A stretch of 64,000 nt of DNA from Cladocopium goreaui (lineage: Eukaryota > Sar > Dinophyceae > Suessiales > Symbiodiniaceae). Location of the stretch: NCBI GenBank assembly GCA_947184155.2, contig CAMXCT020001556.1:1-64000 (forward strand). The letters are read 5' to 3'. The notes below the pieces were generated by a model. That model saw only the letters and a list, made by a program, of their open reading frames with translations, had not been told where the DNA came from and searched no databases. The position numbers and the translations under genes were made by a program. Position 1 is the stretch's first letter. The number at the start of each line of letters is the position of its first letter. Positions 23,852-33,356 of the stretch are shown in pieces.

Positions 23852-25344
23852 TTAAGGCACATAGCATTTCTCACCAACCCAAATGACGACGCAGTTTGCA
23901 TCAAGCCACTTCTTATTGTCCCACACAGCGTCTTCATCCATGGAACAAATCACCGGCTTTCGGCCGAGAAACACATTGTATGCATACATGCCCGTGCTGC
24001 TCTGACCTAACTGCACAGGCTCTGGTGGGCCCATCAGGACGTGTCGCCACCGCATGATGAAGTCACTTCCGTTGACATTATCCAAGACCAAGTGTGAGTG
24101 GGTTCTATGGTCCCAGGATTGAATGTTCAGAGCATCTCCATCACCAACATCCACTTTTAAGGGCTTCAGGCCAAAGACGTCAGACAATGCAAATCGGGTT
24201 TTGCCACTTCGCGACGGGCCCCACAGAACCAAGATAGTTGCCCGGTCGTTGACCGTTACAAACTGTTGCAGCCAGTCCTGTGGGGGCACAACTCCGCACT
24301 GATCACAACATGTCAAAACAAGCACGCCAAGCAATGCGGCACTTGAAAGCAATGTTGTGAAACTTTGGAGAAACCCACACCTTCAAACCCACACCTTTAA
24401 AACAACCTTGTGTACCCTCCCGCCTTGGCTTGCTGGAGCAGGTCTGGCCGCCAAGGCTTCTTAGGACATGCAGACGCAATCTTCTCACGGAGCTCCGCTG
24501 CATCCACATCCATGGCCTTCTCCTTCTCATAGACCTCCAAAGCCTCAAAGTTTCGTTTGCGACTGCTGAAGCCAACGGTCGTGTCAGCTGCATATTGTAG
24601 CCATTGGTCGCGACTCAATTTGCCACGGGCCACCAAATCATCAAACCACCTGGCCTGCACCCTGAAGTTGGTTTGCATAGCCCAATCCGTTTCAGTGAAC
24701 AGCGTTCCATATTTGTTGGCTTGGACATAAAAATATGCTCGGTCACAAGCAGCACGATAAGCAGCCCCACGACCGCGTGAAGCCCCATCCGCGCTGCTGC
24801 TGCCCACAGCTTCTAAATAATTGACTGCGCAATTTGGTCGCACCAGGAGCCCAGCCATGGTTGTGTACTGGAAAGGCTCCAGACTGGCACGTGTCAACCG
24901 TTTGCAGACTTCCCTCTGCTCGTGGATGTGGACACGGCCCACATCTTCACTTCGCAGCGACTCCTCCATGGTTGCAGAATATCGAACACCCTTGAACGGG
25001 CCCACTGCCTGTTCAGCACGCCAGCGCAAAAAATTGAGCCACTCAGCATGTGGATCTTCTGGGCTGCCAACATTCCAAGTGAAGAGAAAAGAGGTGCCAG
25101 TGAGTAGGAATGGGCCAGAACGTCCCCCCTCTTCGGGGGGAGCTTCAGGCAAAGGGACTTCCGCCTGCGAATCATCGACTTCACCCTCCAAGCTGCGTTT
25201 TGTTTCAACAACTCGCCGCCGCTCTACCTCTGCCAAGTCGAGGTCAAGGAGGTTGCCACCTGAGCTCATCACATGCTGGAAACACACAATATATTCATCG
25301 TCTGAGACGCAAGTTTGTTCCCAGGTCATGACACTATCTCCCAC
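23852..25344 (-). CDS. Rep-like protein: HUH endonuclease region plus SF3 helicase region
   Basis: The larger minus-strand frame (25344 down to about 24407) has the order expected of a rolling-circle initiator: FLFTWN (motif I), VHIHEQ (HUH-type motif II) and a Tyr/Lys block YFYVQANKYG (candidate motif III). The second frame (24341-23852) has a Walker A GPSRSGKTRF, a Walker B-like HLVLDNVN and a CSMDED block near the motif C position, as in SF3 helicases of CRESS-DNA Rep proteins. Walker B and motif C depart from the usual pattern, so ATPase activity is uncertain. The frames are joined here by a candidate 65-nt intron (24342-24406). With the exons upstream, this looks like a long-resident, intron-bearing endogenous Rep gene and not a fresh insertion. 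Confidence 0.7.
24342..24406 (-). other. candidate intron joining HUH and SF3 exons
   Basis: On the minus strand ACAAG|GTTGTT (donor at 24406) and TTTCAAG|TGCC (acceptor ending at 24342) bound 65 nt. Removing it joins the two Rep frames in phase 2 without a stop. An alternative donor a few bases upstream also preserves the frame, so the exact junction is inferred. Confidence 0.5.
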
Positions 25345-25630
25345 GGGTCACACATCACACCAGGTGAAAAGATGTGACTCATGGATGGCAGCAAAGCGGT
25401 CCACTCACACGGTGACAAAATGGTTGGAGCTTTGCTGTCTAACTGCATGGTGACCAGGCGCTCGGCTTGTCTGCCTGTCTCTCTACACCTGTCTCGCTTC
25501 AAATGTTAAACTGCTACTGCCTATACCACCTACCAGGTCCTACCACTAAATGAAACAACAAAACTTGTCTGTCTTTCGTCTGCAATCACCAAGGCATGCA
25601 ACCTACTGCCACACTGAAGCAAGCACAAAC

Positions 25631-25850
25631 CTCTTGCTGGTCCAAGGAACAAATCTCAAGCAAATCTTGACGGTTGCAGCGAGACCATTGCTTAGGAGGC
25701 ACATGGTCGCATGACCTAGCTTGAGCAACCGCTTTGAGTTGCTGTCTTCCAGCCTGCAAGGTTTCCTGCTGGCTCTGGGTATACGGCATGACGGGTCTAA
25801 TCTTGAACTTGACTTGAAAAGCAATCGGTTTCTCAACTTCAGAACACACT
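25631..25850 (-). CDS. probable internal exon of the Rep-like gene
   Basis: The minus-strand frame contains a Gln-rich helical stretch with the block PKQWSRCNRQDLLEICSLDQ. It ends at a candidate donor GAG|GTTTGTG at 25630. It lies between the 5' exon and the HUH exon on the same strand. Acceptor and exact start are not fixed. No family motif is visible in this part. Confidence 0.4.
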
Positions 25851-26385
25851 GCACAGCAAACGAAATGTTCTCGAATTCTGGACTTCCGGGTCGAAAAGTT
25901 CCACTCAAAATTCTCGCTTCCAGAGGGTCACAAATCGATCTGAAAATCTCAAATGTTGAAAAAGCCACCGTCACAACTCACTGAACTGCCAAAGAACATC
26001 CATGACAAGTCCTCACTAAATTGTTGTTTGTTCAAATTCATTGGTAAAAAGTCTAACCGCAACAAAATCTGACACTCACAATGCAAAGACTGGAAGCGGC
26101 ATCAACGACAACTCCATGCACAGTTTGTTGTTTGTTTGACTTTGTTTTGTTGGTGACACATCTGAAACAAAGCACAAAATGGAAGCCACATCACAATGAC
26201 AAACGCATGCACATTTTGTTGTTTGTTTGATGGAATTTGCGACCAATCTAATCTACATGACGTGAGAGGAATGGGAGGAAGGAGAGAAAACACTGAATTG
26301 TCGGAATGCAAAGATTGTTGCTTTCAATGAACACTGTATGCTCTCCTCCACTGGGAACAAACATGGGAAACGAAATCGTCTCAAC

Positions 26386-26496
26386 AGCTGGTAACTTTTC
26401 GCGCCTTGGCTTCAACACGCTCTCTATGTCGCTTCGACACAATCTAGCAGCCTTGCGGCACCAACGCTCCTTGAAAATGTGCTTCAGCACGCATGC
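26386..26496 (-). CDS. probable second exon of the Rep-like gene
   Basis: After the acceptor CTAGCAG|GCATGC the frame continues in phase with exon 1, giving a basic peptide with KHIFKERWCRKAARLCRSD. The downstream splice site was not identified; the low-numbered boundary given is approximate. Confidence 0.45.
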
Positions 26497-26565
26497 CTGC
26501 TAGAAAGGCCAAACGGCCCAACAGAGTCCGCACAGCCCACTGTCTGTTCATGGGTGGGCAGAGAC
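26497..26565 (-). other. 69-nt intron with GT donor and CAG|G acceptor
   Basis: Minus-strand GCCAAG|GTCTCTG opens and TTTCTAGCAG|GCATGC closes the intron, which is preceded by pyrimidines. Both flanking exons are in phase 0 and read the same frame across it. CAG|G acceptors are common in dinoflagellates. Confidence 0.65.
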
Positions 26566-26772
26566 CTTGGCCGCAGCTTTCGCCGCAGCTTGGCGGTCAG
26601 CTACAGCTTGATTCAAATCCTCATCAGACAGCAAACTCAAAGCCCCTTTGACCTTCTTGAGCTTTTTCTGCGCGGCTTTCAATTCCTTAGCCATCTCCTT
26701 CTTCTTGGCTAAGGCCTGCTGTTTCACAGCCTTCAAGCGAGCAATCCGTGTGGAGCGAAATCCCGGCTTCAT
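26566..26772 (-). CDS. first exon of the Rep-like gene: basic coiled-coil segment
   Basis: The 69 codons from an ATG at 26772 to the donor at 26565 encode an Arg/Lys-rich N-terminus, a Lys/Glu helical stretch (KKKEMAKELKAAQKKLKKVK) and the block LLSDEDLNQAVADRQ. A CTCCAG precedes the ATG immediately and could serve as a spliced-leader or ordinary acceptor. The basic coiled coil could mediate nucleic-acid binding or oligomerisation; this is inferred from composition. Linkage to the HUH exon rests on strand, order and one in-phase intron, not on transcript data. Confidence 0.5.
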
Positions 26773-27249
26773 CTGGAGATGGCAACGCCTGGGCGGTGAC
26801 CAGACATGTTTTGTGGCACATCCCGGCAATGCTGCAAAGATGTGCAACACCGGATCCATGAAGCAAGTGCAAAGCCAATCTAAAATGTGACACATCTGTG
26901 TCCTGCCTGGACACCTGGCATGCTTCAGCTGGAGAGACCCAGCACGCAAGACTGCTATAGGGAGTAGAAACAGCTTCGACAGGAAAAGGGTTCCATTGAA
27001 CGACTAGAGAAAAGCAGCTATAGGAAGATTGGAAGCTAGGACGATTGGACAATATCATCACCTGCGCATGAGCAGACAGTGCACGGTGCCTGAACTCAAA
27101 AAAAAGACTTGGACTCACACATGCAGCATGGCAGTGTGCCTGTGTAGGTTGCCACTACGGACAGAGAACTGCACACTTTTTGTTCTAGCAGACACAGCGC
27201 TTATGTCTTGCAAATCGGTCCCCATTTTGGGACCTCAAAAGCCTGGAAA
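26773..27249. other. no recognisable gene
   Basis: Open minus-strand frames here are not conserved in composition and precede the likely first exon of the Rep-like gene. This stretch may contain that gene's upstream region and the decayed 3' end of the RT gene to the right. Confidence 0.4.
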
Positions 27250-28155
27250 CCTTCGACCACATGAGCGTACCTTCAGTGTATGCACCGAAGAAGGAAACGA
27301 CTTTCCCACTTGGGTTCACTAGGATTCCACCTATCCACCTCTTAAAGCAGGTTGTGTATTGGTGGACTCAAAAGCGCCGTCCGTAAAAATTATCCACGTC
27401 ATCACGGTTTATGGACACATATCTGCTCGACACCAGGTGATTTCTCAATGTTCCCAATGTCGATCTCAGTTGACCGTCAACGCGGATCGACGGACTTTCT
27501 CGAGTGCCATGACAGGACCCTAGTGGGCCGCGTTCAGTCTTCTCCCAAAAACAAAGGTGCGAAACCAGACAATCCTGCCATGCAACCTTTCAAGAGCTTG
27601 GTTCCCACGGAGTTGTGGCGCAGGATTTCGTCAATGCATTCAAGAAGTTCCTTCGACCTCTCCTCCGTGTGCCCAACTTTGACCTCTCGGTTCTCCACGT
27701 TCTCTGTGTTCACCAGTCCCAAAGTCTTGAAGCAGTCTGAGAATGAGGGTCCTTTTGATCCTTCTGAGACAAAGTTTATGCCCAGTAGCTTGAACAAAGC
27801 TTCTGCATAAAATGTGGTGCTAAGCTCAGTCTGACGGTGAGAGGGCAGTGCAGTATACTGACATGGAATGCAAAGACCCTTCGAGCCTATGAACGCAATT
27901 GCAGATGAAATCCTGAGAAAGCCAAAATACTGCCAGTGGCTCTAGAAGAGTAATGCCAAAACTCTGAAAAATGCAACTCCTCCACCAGGTTTCTTCTTCT
28001 CCGAATGTGGCACATCCACTCCAAATTGTTTGTAGGCCGACTTCAAATCAAATGTTCTTCCCAAAAGTCCTTTGCCTTTGTTTACGAAACTCTGGGAGTC
28101 AAGTAGGATGGAGATGCCTGCCAGTATTTCATCTATGGCGTCAACTCTCAGCTTC
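27250..28155 (-). pseudogene. old reverse transcriptase / RNase H gene, 3' half (split by the copia insertion)
   Basis: Reading leftward, the minus strand shows VDAIDEILAG and LLGRTFDLKSAYKQFGVD (RT palm), then LFKLLGINFVSEGSK and a connecting helical stretch, then, after frame changes, IIFTDGAFE and GGILVNPSGKVVSFFGA (RNase H). Several frameshifts and stops separate these blocks, so it is not functional as it stands. The matching 5' half lies at 38612-39457, beyond the copia element. Confidence 0.75.
28151..28155. repeat. left target-site duplication (GCTTC)
   Basis: GCTTC directly precedes the left LTR and is repeated at 38607-38611 directly after the right LTR. Five bases is the usual duplication length for Ty1/copia integration. 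Confidence 0.9.
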
Positions 28156-28997
28156 TGTGAAAATATGACATCTGTGAGAAGATGTCTGACATCTGTGGTG
28201 AGATGATTCCATTGGTCTTTTCTGCATTGGAAGAAGTGAATTTGGTTTTCATCTTGATGATGAGCACAACCGTGATGGTTGACATCGTATTTGCACGTTT
28301 CATGTTTTGCACGTTTTATTGGAGATGACGAAACCCAACAACGATATACTTTTCGTCTTCTTTGAGTACTTTGATTGCACGGAGAACATTGTGAGGATTT
28401 GAATTTGTATAGTGACATGGAAAATCAAACCATTTTCCATACCTTTTGCATTATTTGTCGTCGACGAAGTGCACGAAGGAATCGTGAGAAGATCGTAGAA
28501 TTCATTTTTGTGACTTCGGAAGAAGGAACTTTGTTTGACATTGATTGGAGAAGAGTAGTGTGTTTTGTCTCTCAATGATGATAGAGCAACGTTCTGAAAG
28601 GCATTCAGAACTGGAGTTGCTAACAGATCTGAGGGAGACATCATGAATCATGTTTTGGTGCTTGAAATGTTTCAACGTTTTTCAAACACTCAAACTTATT
28701 TAAACAAACAAACCATGTCTTGATGTAAAGACCTTTTGTGAGGACATGTGTTTTTGATCGCTTTTGTGAAAGTTAGCAGAAAGATGCTGACTGGCGACTC
28801 CGCATCATTTTGTGTCAAGGCGTGACACACCAACAAGAACCATAGCGACATGAGCAAACATCTTGTTTCTGTTGCTTGTGTGTAAAAGTGGCTGAGCTCT
28901 GGGAGTGGTTGACTTGGTAGCGTGGACGGTTCTAGTGAGTTAAGGACGACGTCCTGGACGCTGACCCAAGGGTTTCGAAGGTTGCGTACCTTCTGCA
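28156..28997 (+). repeat. left LTR of the copia element
   Basis: It starts TGTGAAAATATG and ends TTCTGCA. It is about 97% identical by eye to 37758-38606, with small indels. Antisense open frames in both LTRs correspond to each other only because the LTRs match. Confidence 0.95.
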
Positions 28998-29010
28998 TGG
29001 TAGCGGAGCT
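28998..29010 (+). other. primer-binding site of the copia element
   Basis: TGGTAGCGGAGC follows the LTR without a gap. TGG complements the CCA end of a tRNA, and the stretch resembles initiator-Met primer sites (TGGTATCAGAGC in plants). The same 12-mer follows the left LTR of the second element at 40879. Confidence 0.85.
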
Positions 29011-29035
29011 GCCTGCTTGCTGCGCGTAAGTAGGA

Positions 29036-31921
29036 ATGGATCCAGGTAGTGTGAGTCAAGGTGTGCAAGGTTGTCCTAGTCCTGGTATGGCTGAAAGAGG
29101 TGAAGGAAGTGGTACCGGAAATGGTGGTTGTAACCGTAGTGACGGATTGCCGCCAGTGCCAAGAACGCCTAGTCAGCAAGGTAGTGGATCTGGGATGGAT
29201 GGACAAACACCTGAAGTAAGTAACATGCCCCAGCAGCAGCCACAGCAACAACAAGCAAATGTGTCACAGAACGTACAGGGATTTGCGAGCACGACAAACC
29301 TGGATGCAGGTGGTCAGGTAGGTCCGGTGCAGGGATGTCAACAAGGAAATGTCCCCGGAATGCAAGGACTGGGACCAGCATGGTTTGGTGCGCAATGGAT
29401 TCCCCAACAACAAACGTTTATGCAACAGAATTCGCAAGCGCGTGTGCCAAGTTATGGTTGTGCGAGTATGCCTGGTGGACCAAGGTCTGGAGATTTTCCA
29501 AACTTAGGAGTGAACCCAATGAGTTGCCAAGGAAACATGCCGAGTGGCCCGGTTGGAGCGAGCTTGGGAGGCTTGACGCCTCAGGCGGCGCAGATCCAAG
29601 AGGTCATGGCCATGTTAGGTAGCATGAGTGAGGGACAGCTACAGACAGTGCAGCAGCATATGCAAGATCGTTTTGTAACTATGCAACAGAGAAGAGGGGT
29701 TCCAGAAGTGTTTGGTGATGGTCTTGGTAGGGCAGCTGATTCGTCGTTTGCGACTCCGCAGCCATTTGATGTTTTGCCTGGTTTTGGTGTTCAACAATCA
29801 AATCATGGAAGTTCACAGCAATTGGATGTCTTCGCCAAAAGCGAAAAATGGTTGACACCGGCACCAACACCAGTAGGAACTTGGAAGACAAGAGAAGAAG
29901 AGGTGTTAGGTTGGGCTGGCTATTTGGATGAGTTGTCATCCTGGGCAGCTGGTGGAAGTTTAGAATTTTCTGTAGAAATCCAGCATAGTAGCCGTTGGCC
30001 CGGTCCCATCAGATGGAGTGCGCTCAGTGGAGCACAACAGGCAAGGTCTCGAAGGCTTATGTCCATCTTAAAAGCTGCGTTTCACGACAACCCCAGGTGT
30101 GTGGCGTTGGTGAACGCTTTCAGTGAGGGTGTGGCATTACATGGAGTAGGATCTAGTGACAGAGTGGCAGTAGCAGTAAACCAACAAGCAAACGGGGTTG
30201 AACTGCTTAGGCAACTTACTCTTGAATTTTCTCTGAGGTCAAGATCCGAAGCGCTCTCACTAAGGACGCAGATTGCAGGGAAGTCCTTTGTCCTGGCGGC
30301 GACACAGACATCGCCGAGTTCCTTGGTTAGTGATACTATCAGAAGAATTGATTATGAAGCTGCAAGGTTCTCAAGGTTGCTAGGAACTCTCCCTATGCAG
30401 GTGGACACCACAGGACTGAAGCTGGCAGATTCTGACATGCTAGTTGTTCTGCTGAAAAGTTTGCCTGAGACAGTGAAGAATTATGTTCTCCATCACAGCG
30501 GCGCAGACAATTACGAGTCCTACAGGAACGCTGCGATGCGTTGGGAAGAGCAACAACGCCTGTTTAGCGATTTTGGGACAGTAGGCCCCAGCAAGAGATT
30601 GAGTTCCCTGGAGGGGAGTGTAGAACATCATTCTCTTGATGCCGAACTCGTAGATGCAGTGGAAGGCAGGTGTGGAAAGTGTGGCAGTCGGAAACACACT
30701 GCCTCAGGTTGTACCGCAGACATGAGCAAGATTCGGTGTTTTAGATGCGGTAACATGGGACACATCAGCTTCAACTGCCCTGAGAGCAAAGAAGGTAAAG
30801 GTTCCAAAGGAAAGGGTGCTACCTTTAGAAGCAAAGGCAGTAGCAAAGGAAAGGGAAAGAAAGGCAAGTTGAATGAGGTTTCAGAAGATTGGACCGACTG
30901 GACTGCAGAGAGTTGGGACGATGATGACTATTGGTGGCATGACCAATGGCCGGAGAGCTGTGATGGTCAATGGGGAGTTTCGCAGACATGGTGGGACGAT
31001 GGTTCTGGATGGTATTGCGACGGGTATGGGTATACCTGGCAACAGGGACCAGTCCAAAGTGCGGAACCGAGTGCAAGTCACGACAATAGGTCTGATGTCC
31101 AAAAGACTGGCAGTGTCGGCAGCATGATCATTAATCCTTTGTTGTTTGACATGACATGTGAAACCACTGGAGGTCTTAGGTTTGTGCATAAGCATGAGGT
31201 TGCTGACATGGAAACCGAGAATGGGCTTGTGGTTGATTGCAAAGACTTTGAAATTGAGTTGGCTGACACGGGTTGTGTGCTGGCAGAGGGTTGCGACAGC
31301 TGTACTCGTGAGTCAAAAGAAAGTGAGTTGGCTGACACGGGTTGTGTACTGGCAGAGAGCTGCGACAGCTGTACTCGTGAGTCAAAAGAGAGTGAACTGG
31401 CTGACACGGGTTGTGTGCTGGCAGAGAGCTGCGACAGCTGTACTCGTGAGTCAGAAGAAGAAGATGAACTGGCTGACATGGGTTGTGTGCTGGCAAGGAG
31501 TTGCGACAGCTGTACTCATGAGTCAGAAGAGAAAGATGAGCTGACTGACACAGGTTGTGTGCTGGCAAGGAGTTGCGACAGCTGTACTTGTGAGTCAGAA
31601 GTAGTGAGAAGTGAACTGGCTGACACGGGTTGTGTGCTGGCAAAAGGTTGCGACAGCTGTACTCATGAGTCAGAGGAAGTTGAAGCGGCTGACATGGGTT
31701 GTGTGCTGGCAAGAGGTTGCGACAGCTGTACTCATGAGCCATGGTTTTGTGGTTTGAAGTGTGGAGATGAGGTTGGACTTGGTGACAGTTCCAACTTGGA
31801 GACACGTTTTGTTAATGACCCCAGCCGAGACTTGTGTGCCACTGTACCGATGAAAGTCGTTTTGGTGCGTGCACATGATTGGTTTGACGACCACAGTGAG
31901 GTTTCAGTTGAACGGCATTGA
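29036..31921 (+). CDS. Gag polyprotein with two zinc knuckles and a seven-fold Cys repeat
   Basis: The 961-residue frame starts at an ATG 26 nt after the primer-binding site. Order: a Gly/Gln/Pro-rich N-terminus (1-220), a helical capsid-like region (about 270-530), two CX2CX4HX4C zinc knuckles at residues 546-559 and 568-581, a Gly/Lys-rich basic stretch, a Trp/Asp-rich stretch (about 620-680), then seven tandem copies of a 22-25-residue Cys unit (741-902). It is far longer than an ordinary copia Gag, mainly because of the C-terminal repeats. The stop at 31919-31921 overlaps the protease/integrase frame. Expected role: particle assembly and RNA packaging. Confidence 0.92.
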   Translation: MDPGSVSQGVQGCPSPGMAERGEGSGTGNGGCNRSDGLPPVPRTPSQQGSGSGMDGQTPEVSNMPQQQPQQQQANVSQNVQGFASTTNLDAGGQVGPVQGCQQGNVPGMQGLGPAWFGAQWIPQQQTFMQQNSQARVPSYGCASMPGGPRSGDFPNLGVNPMSCQGNMPSGPVGASLGGLTPQAAQIQEVMAMLGSMSEGQLQTVQQHMQDRFVTMQQRRGVPEVFGDGLGRAADSSFATPQPFDVLPGFGVQQSNHGSSQQLDVFAKSEKWLTPAPTPVGTWKTREEEVLGWAGYLDELSSWAAGGSLEFSVEIQHSSRWPGPIRWSALSGAQQARSRRLMSILKAAFHDNPRCVALVNAFSEGVALHGVGSSDRVAVAVNQQANGVELLRQLTLEFSLRSRSEALSLRTQIAGKSFVLAATQTSPSSLVSDTIRRIDYEAARFSRLLGTLPMQVDTTGLKLADSDMLVVLLKSLPETVKNYVLHHSGADNYESYRNAAMRWEEQQRLFSDFGTVGPSKRLSSLEGSVEHHSLDAELVDAVEGRCGKCGSRKHTASGCTADMSKIRCFRCGNMGHISFNCPESKEGKGSKGKGATFRSKGSSKGKGKKGKLNEVSEDWTDWTAESWDDDDYWWHDQWPESCDGQWGVSQTWWDDGSGWYCDGYGYTWQQGPVQSAEPSASHDNRSDVQKTGSVGSMIINPLLFDMTCETTGGLRFVHKHEVADMETENGLVVDCKDFEIELADTGCVLAEGCDSCTRESKESELADTGCVLAESCDSCTRESKESELADTGCVLAESCDSCTRESEEEDELADMGCVLARSCDSCTHESEEKDELTDTGCVLARSCDSCTCESEVVRSELADTGCVLAKGCDSCTHESEEVEAADMGCVLARGCDSCTHEPWFCGLKCGDEVGLGDSSNLETRFVNDPSRDLCATVPMKVVLVRAHDWFDDHSEVSVERH
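31256..31740 (+). repeat. seven in-frame ~69-bp coding repeats in gag
   Basis: Each unit encodes a variant of ELADTGCVLAEGCDSCTRES, with three cysteines spaced CX5CX2C. Unit length varies from 63 to 75 bp without breaking the frame, and most changes keep the cysteines. The conserved cysteines suggest metal binding or disulfide-linked assembly. Confidence 0.9.
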
Positions 31922-33356
31922 ACCTTACTTGAAGTTTTTGCGACCTTTGCTTTCACAGGTCGCTGACAACACCGATGCTTCTTGGTGGCTTCTTGACTCT
32001 GGTGCATCCACAAGTGTTTTGGCTGAATCGAACTTGTCAGCCTTCAGGTCAGTGCTGCAGGACAGTGAGGGGTTAGGTAGCTACAAAGCTGCCAATGGAT
32101 CCTCAGTCAACATGTCAGGCACTGCTGAGATTGGAGTACAGATGCACATGTCAGGCACATCAGGTGATGATTGGTGTTGGAACAAAACACGTTTGAATGT
32201 TTTGGTGGGTTCCATCCGGCACAACATTTTGTCAATCACTTCATTGGCAGATTCGGGATGGAGATTCACACAAGGTCCAAAAGGTTTTGATTTGTTCCAT
32301 GAAAAGCTTGGAATGCATTGTCTTGATGTTGCTTATTTTGCCAATTGTCCTTGGGTTCGTTTGTATCCCGATGTTGGTAGTAGTAGTGCATACAGGTCTG
32401 ACTTGACTGTGAGTGATGCTCATGACTTTTCTGTCGCAGCTGTGTCTGGAGGAGACGACAATGAACTGGCACGTCACCGAAGACAGGGACATATTCCATT
32501 CAATCCGAACTGTTTGGAGTGTGCCAAGGGTCGTTCTGTTTTTCAGCACAGAAGAGACAAAGGTGACAGGAAAGAGGTTTCTATTCAGGCCGATTTTGCA
32601 TTCCTCAAGACATCAGGCGAGATCGCCACAGACGAACTCCCAGGTTCGGTGAAGATCCTTGTGTTAACCGAGATGATGTCGAGGTGCATTGGCTATGTGG
32701 TGGTTGGAGAAGATGTCGAAGCAGCCAGGAGACAGATTGTTGTATGGCTCCAACATTTTGGGTTGACTTCGAAGGCAGTCTCCATTGATGTCCACACCGA
32801 TAGCGAGAGGGCAGTGGGAGAGATCATTGGATCCTCTACTGGCCGATATACGTTCGCTATTCGGAGAGCCGCGCCACAACAACATCGATCGATTGGGTCG
32901 GCTGAACGAGCAGTGAGGGAATTAAAGGAATCCTTTTCTGTACTAAGGGCTGATCTGAATGCACAAGGGTTGGATGTCACGTTTTCACATGAGAATTTGG
33001 TTGACGTTTTGACGTATTTGGCTTTGTGCAACAACCATTTTTCAACATCGAGAGGTTCAGACAGAAGTCCATTGGAAATGGTGTCAGGAAGGAAGTTATC
33101 CAAACCAGTTTCGACTTTGTTTGGTGCTCAGGTTTTGGCAGAGATTCCTGATTCAATTCGGCAGCATTCACCACTTTCAACAAGGAATGTTGAGTGTACT
33201 TTCATTCACAGGGGATTGGAACGAGGTCCAGTTGTGCAGGGTCTCATTCGTGTGGATGGCAAAGCTGAGTTGATGCGTTTTGTAGCTAGGAACATCAGGG
33301 CTATTTCACCTTTGAGATGGGATTTGAATTCGGGACGGTGTTTTGACTCAATTTGA
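31869..33356 (+). CDS. copia protease and integrase
   Basis: The frame is open from about 31854, overlapping the gag end by about 68 nt in the +1 frame; no ATG is needed if it is expressed by fusion or recoding. It contains the aspartic protease motif WWLLDSGAST (Asp at about residue 43), an integrase zinc-binding H203-H208-C215-C218 block, and a catalytic triad D242, D311, E346 with D-E spacing of 35, as in copia integrases. It ends at a TGA at 33354-33356, which overlaps the RT frame. All key catalytic residues appear intact. Confidence 0.92.
   Translation: MHMIGLTTTVRFQLNGIEPYLKFLRPLLSQVADNTDASWWLLDSGASTSVLAESNLSAFRSVLQDSEGLGSYKAANGSSVNMSGTAEIGVQMHMSGTSGDDWCWNKTRLNVLVGSIRHNILSITSLADSGWRFTQGPKGFDLFHEKLGMHCLDVAYFANCPWVRLYPDVGSSSAYRSDLTVSDAHDFSVAAVSGGDDNELARHRRQGHIPFNPNCLECAKGRSVFQHRRDKGDRKEVSIQADFAFLKTSGEIATDELPGSVKILVLTEMMSRCIGYVVVGEDVEAARRQIVVWLQHFGLTSKAVSIDVHTDSERAVGEIIGSSTGRYTFAIRRAAPQQHRSIGSAERAVRELKESFSVLRADLNAQGLDVTFSHENLVDVLTYLALCNNHFSTSRGSDRSPLEMVSGRKLSKPVSTLFGAQVLAEIPDSIRQHSPLSTRNVECTFIHRGLERGPVVQGLIRVDGKAELMRFVARNIRAISPLRWDLNSGRCFDSI

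Noticed and set aside
28300-28644. Antisense ORFs in the copia LTRs
   Set aside because: They match between LTRs because LTRs are identical by origin; frame lengths differ between copies and no motif is present.
29169-31805. Minus-strand ORFs opposite gag, including a 209-codon His/Ser-rich one
   Set aside because: They are shadows of the gag frame and its Cys repeat.
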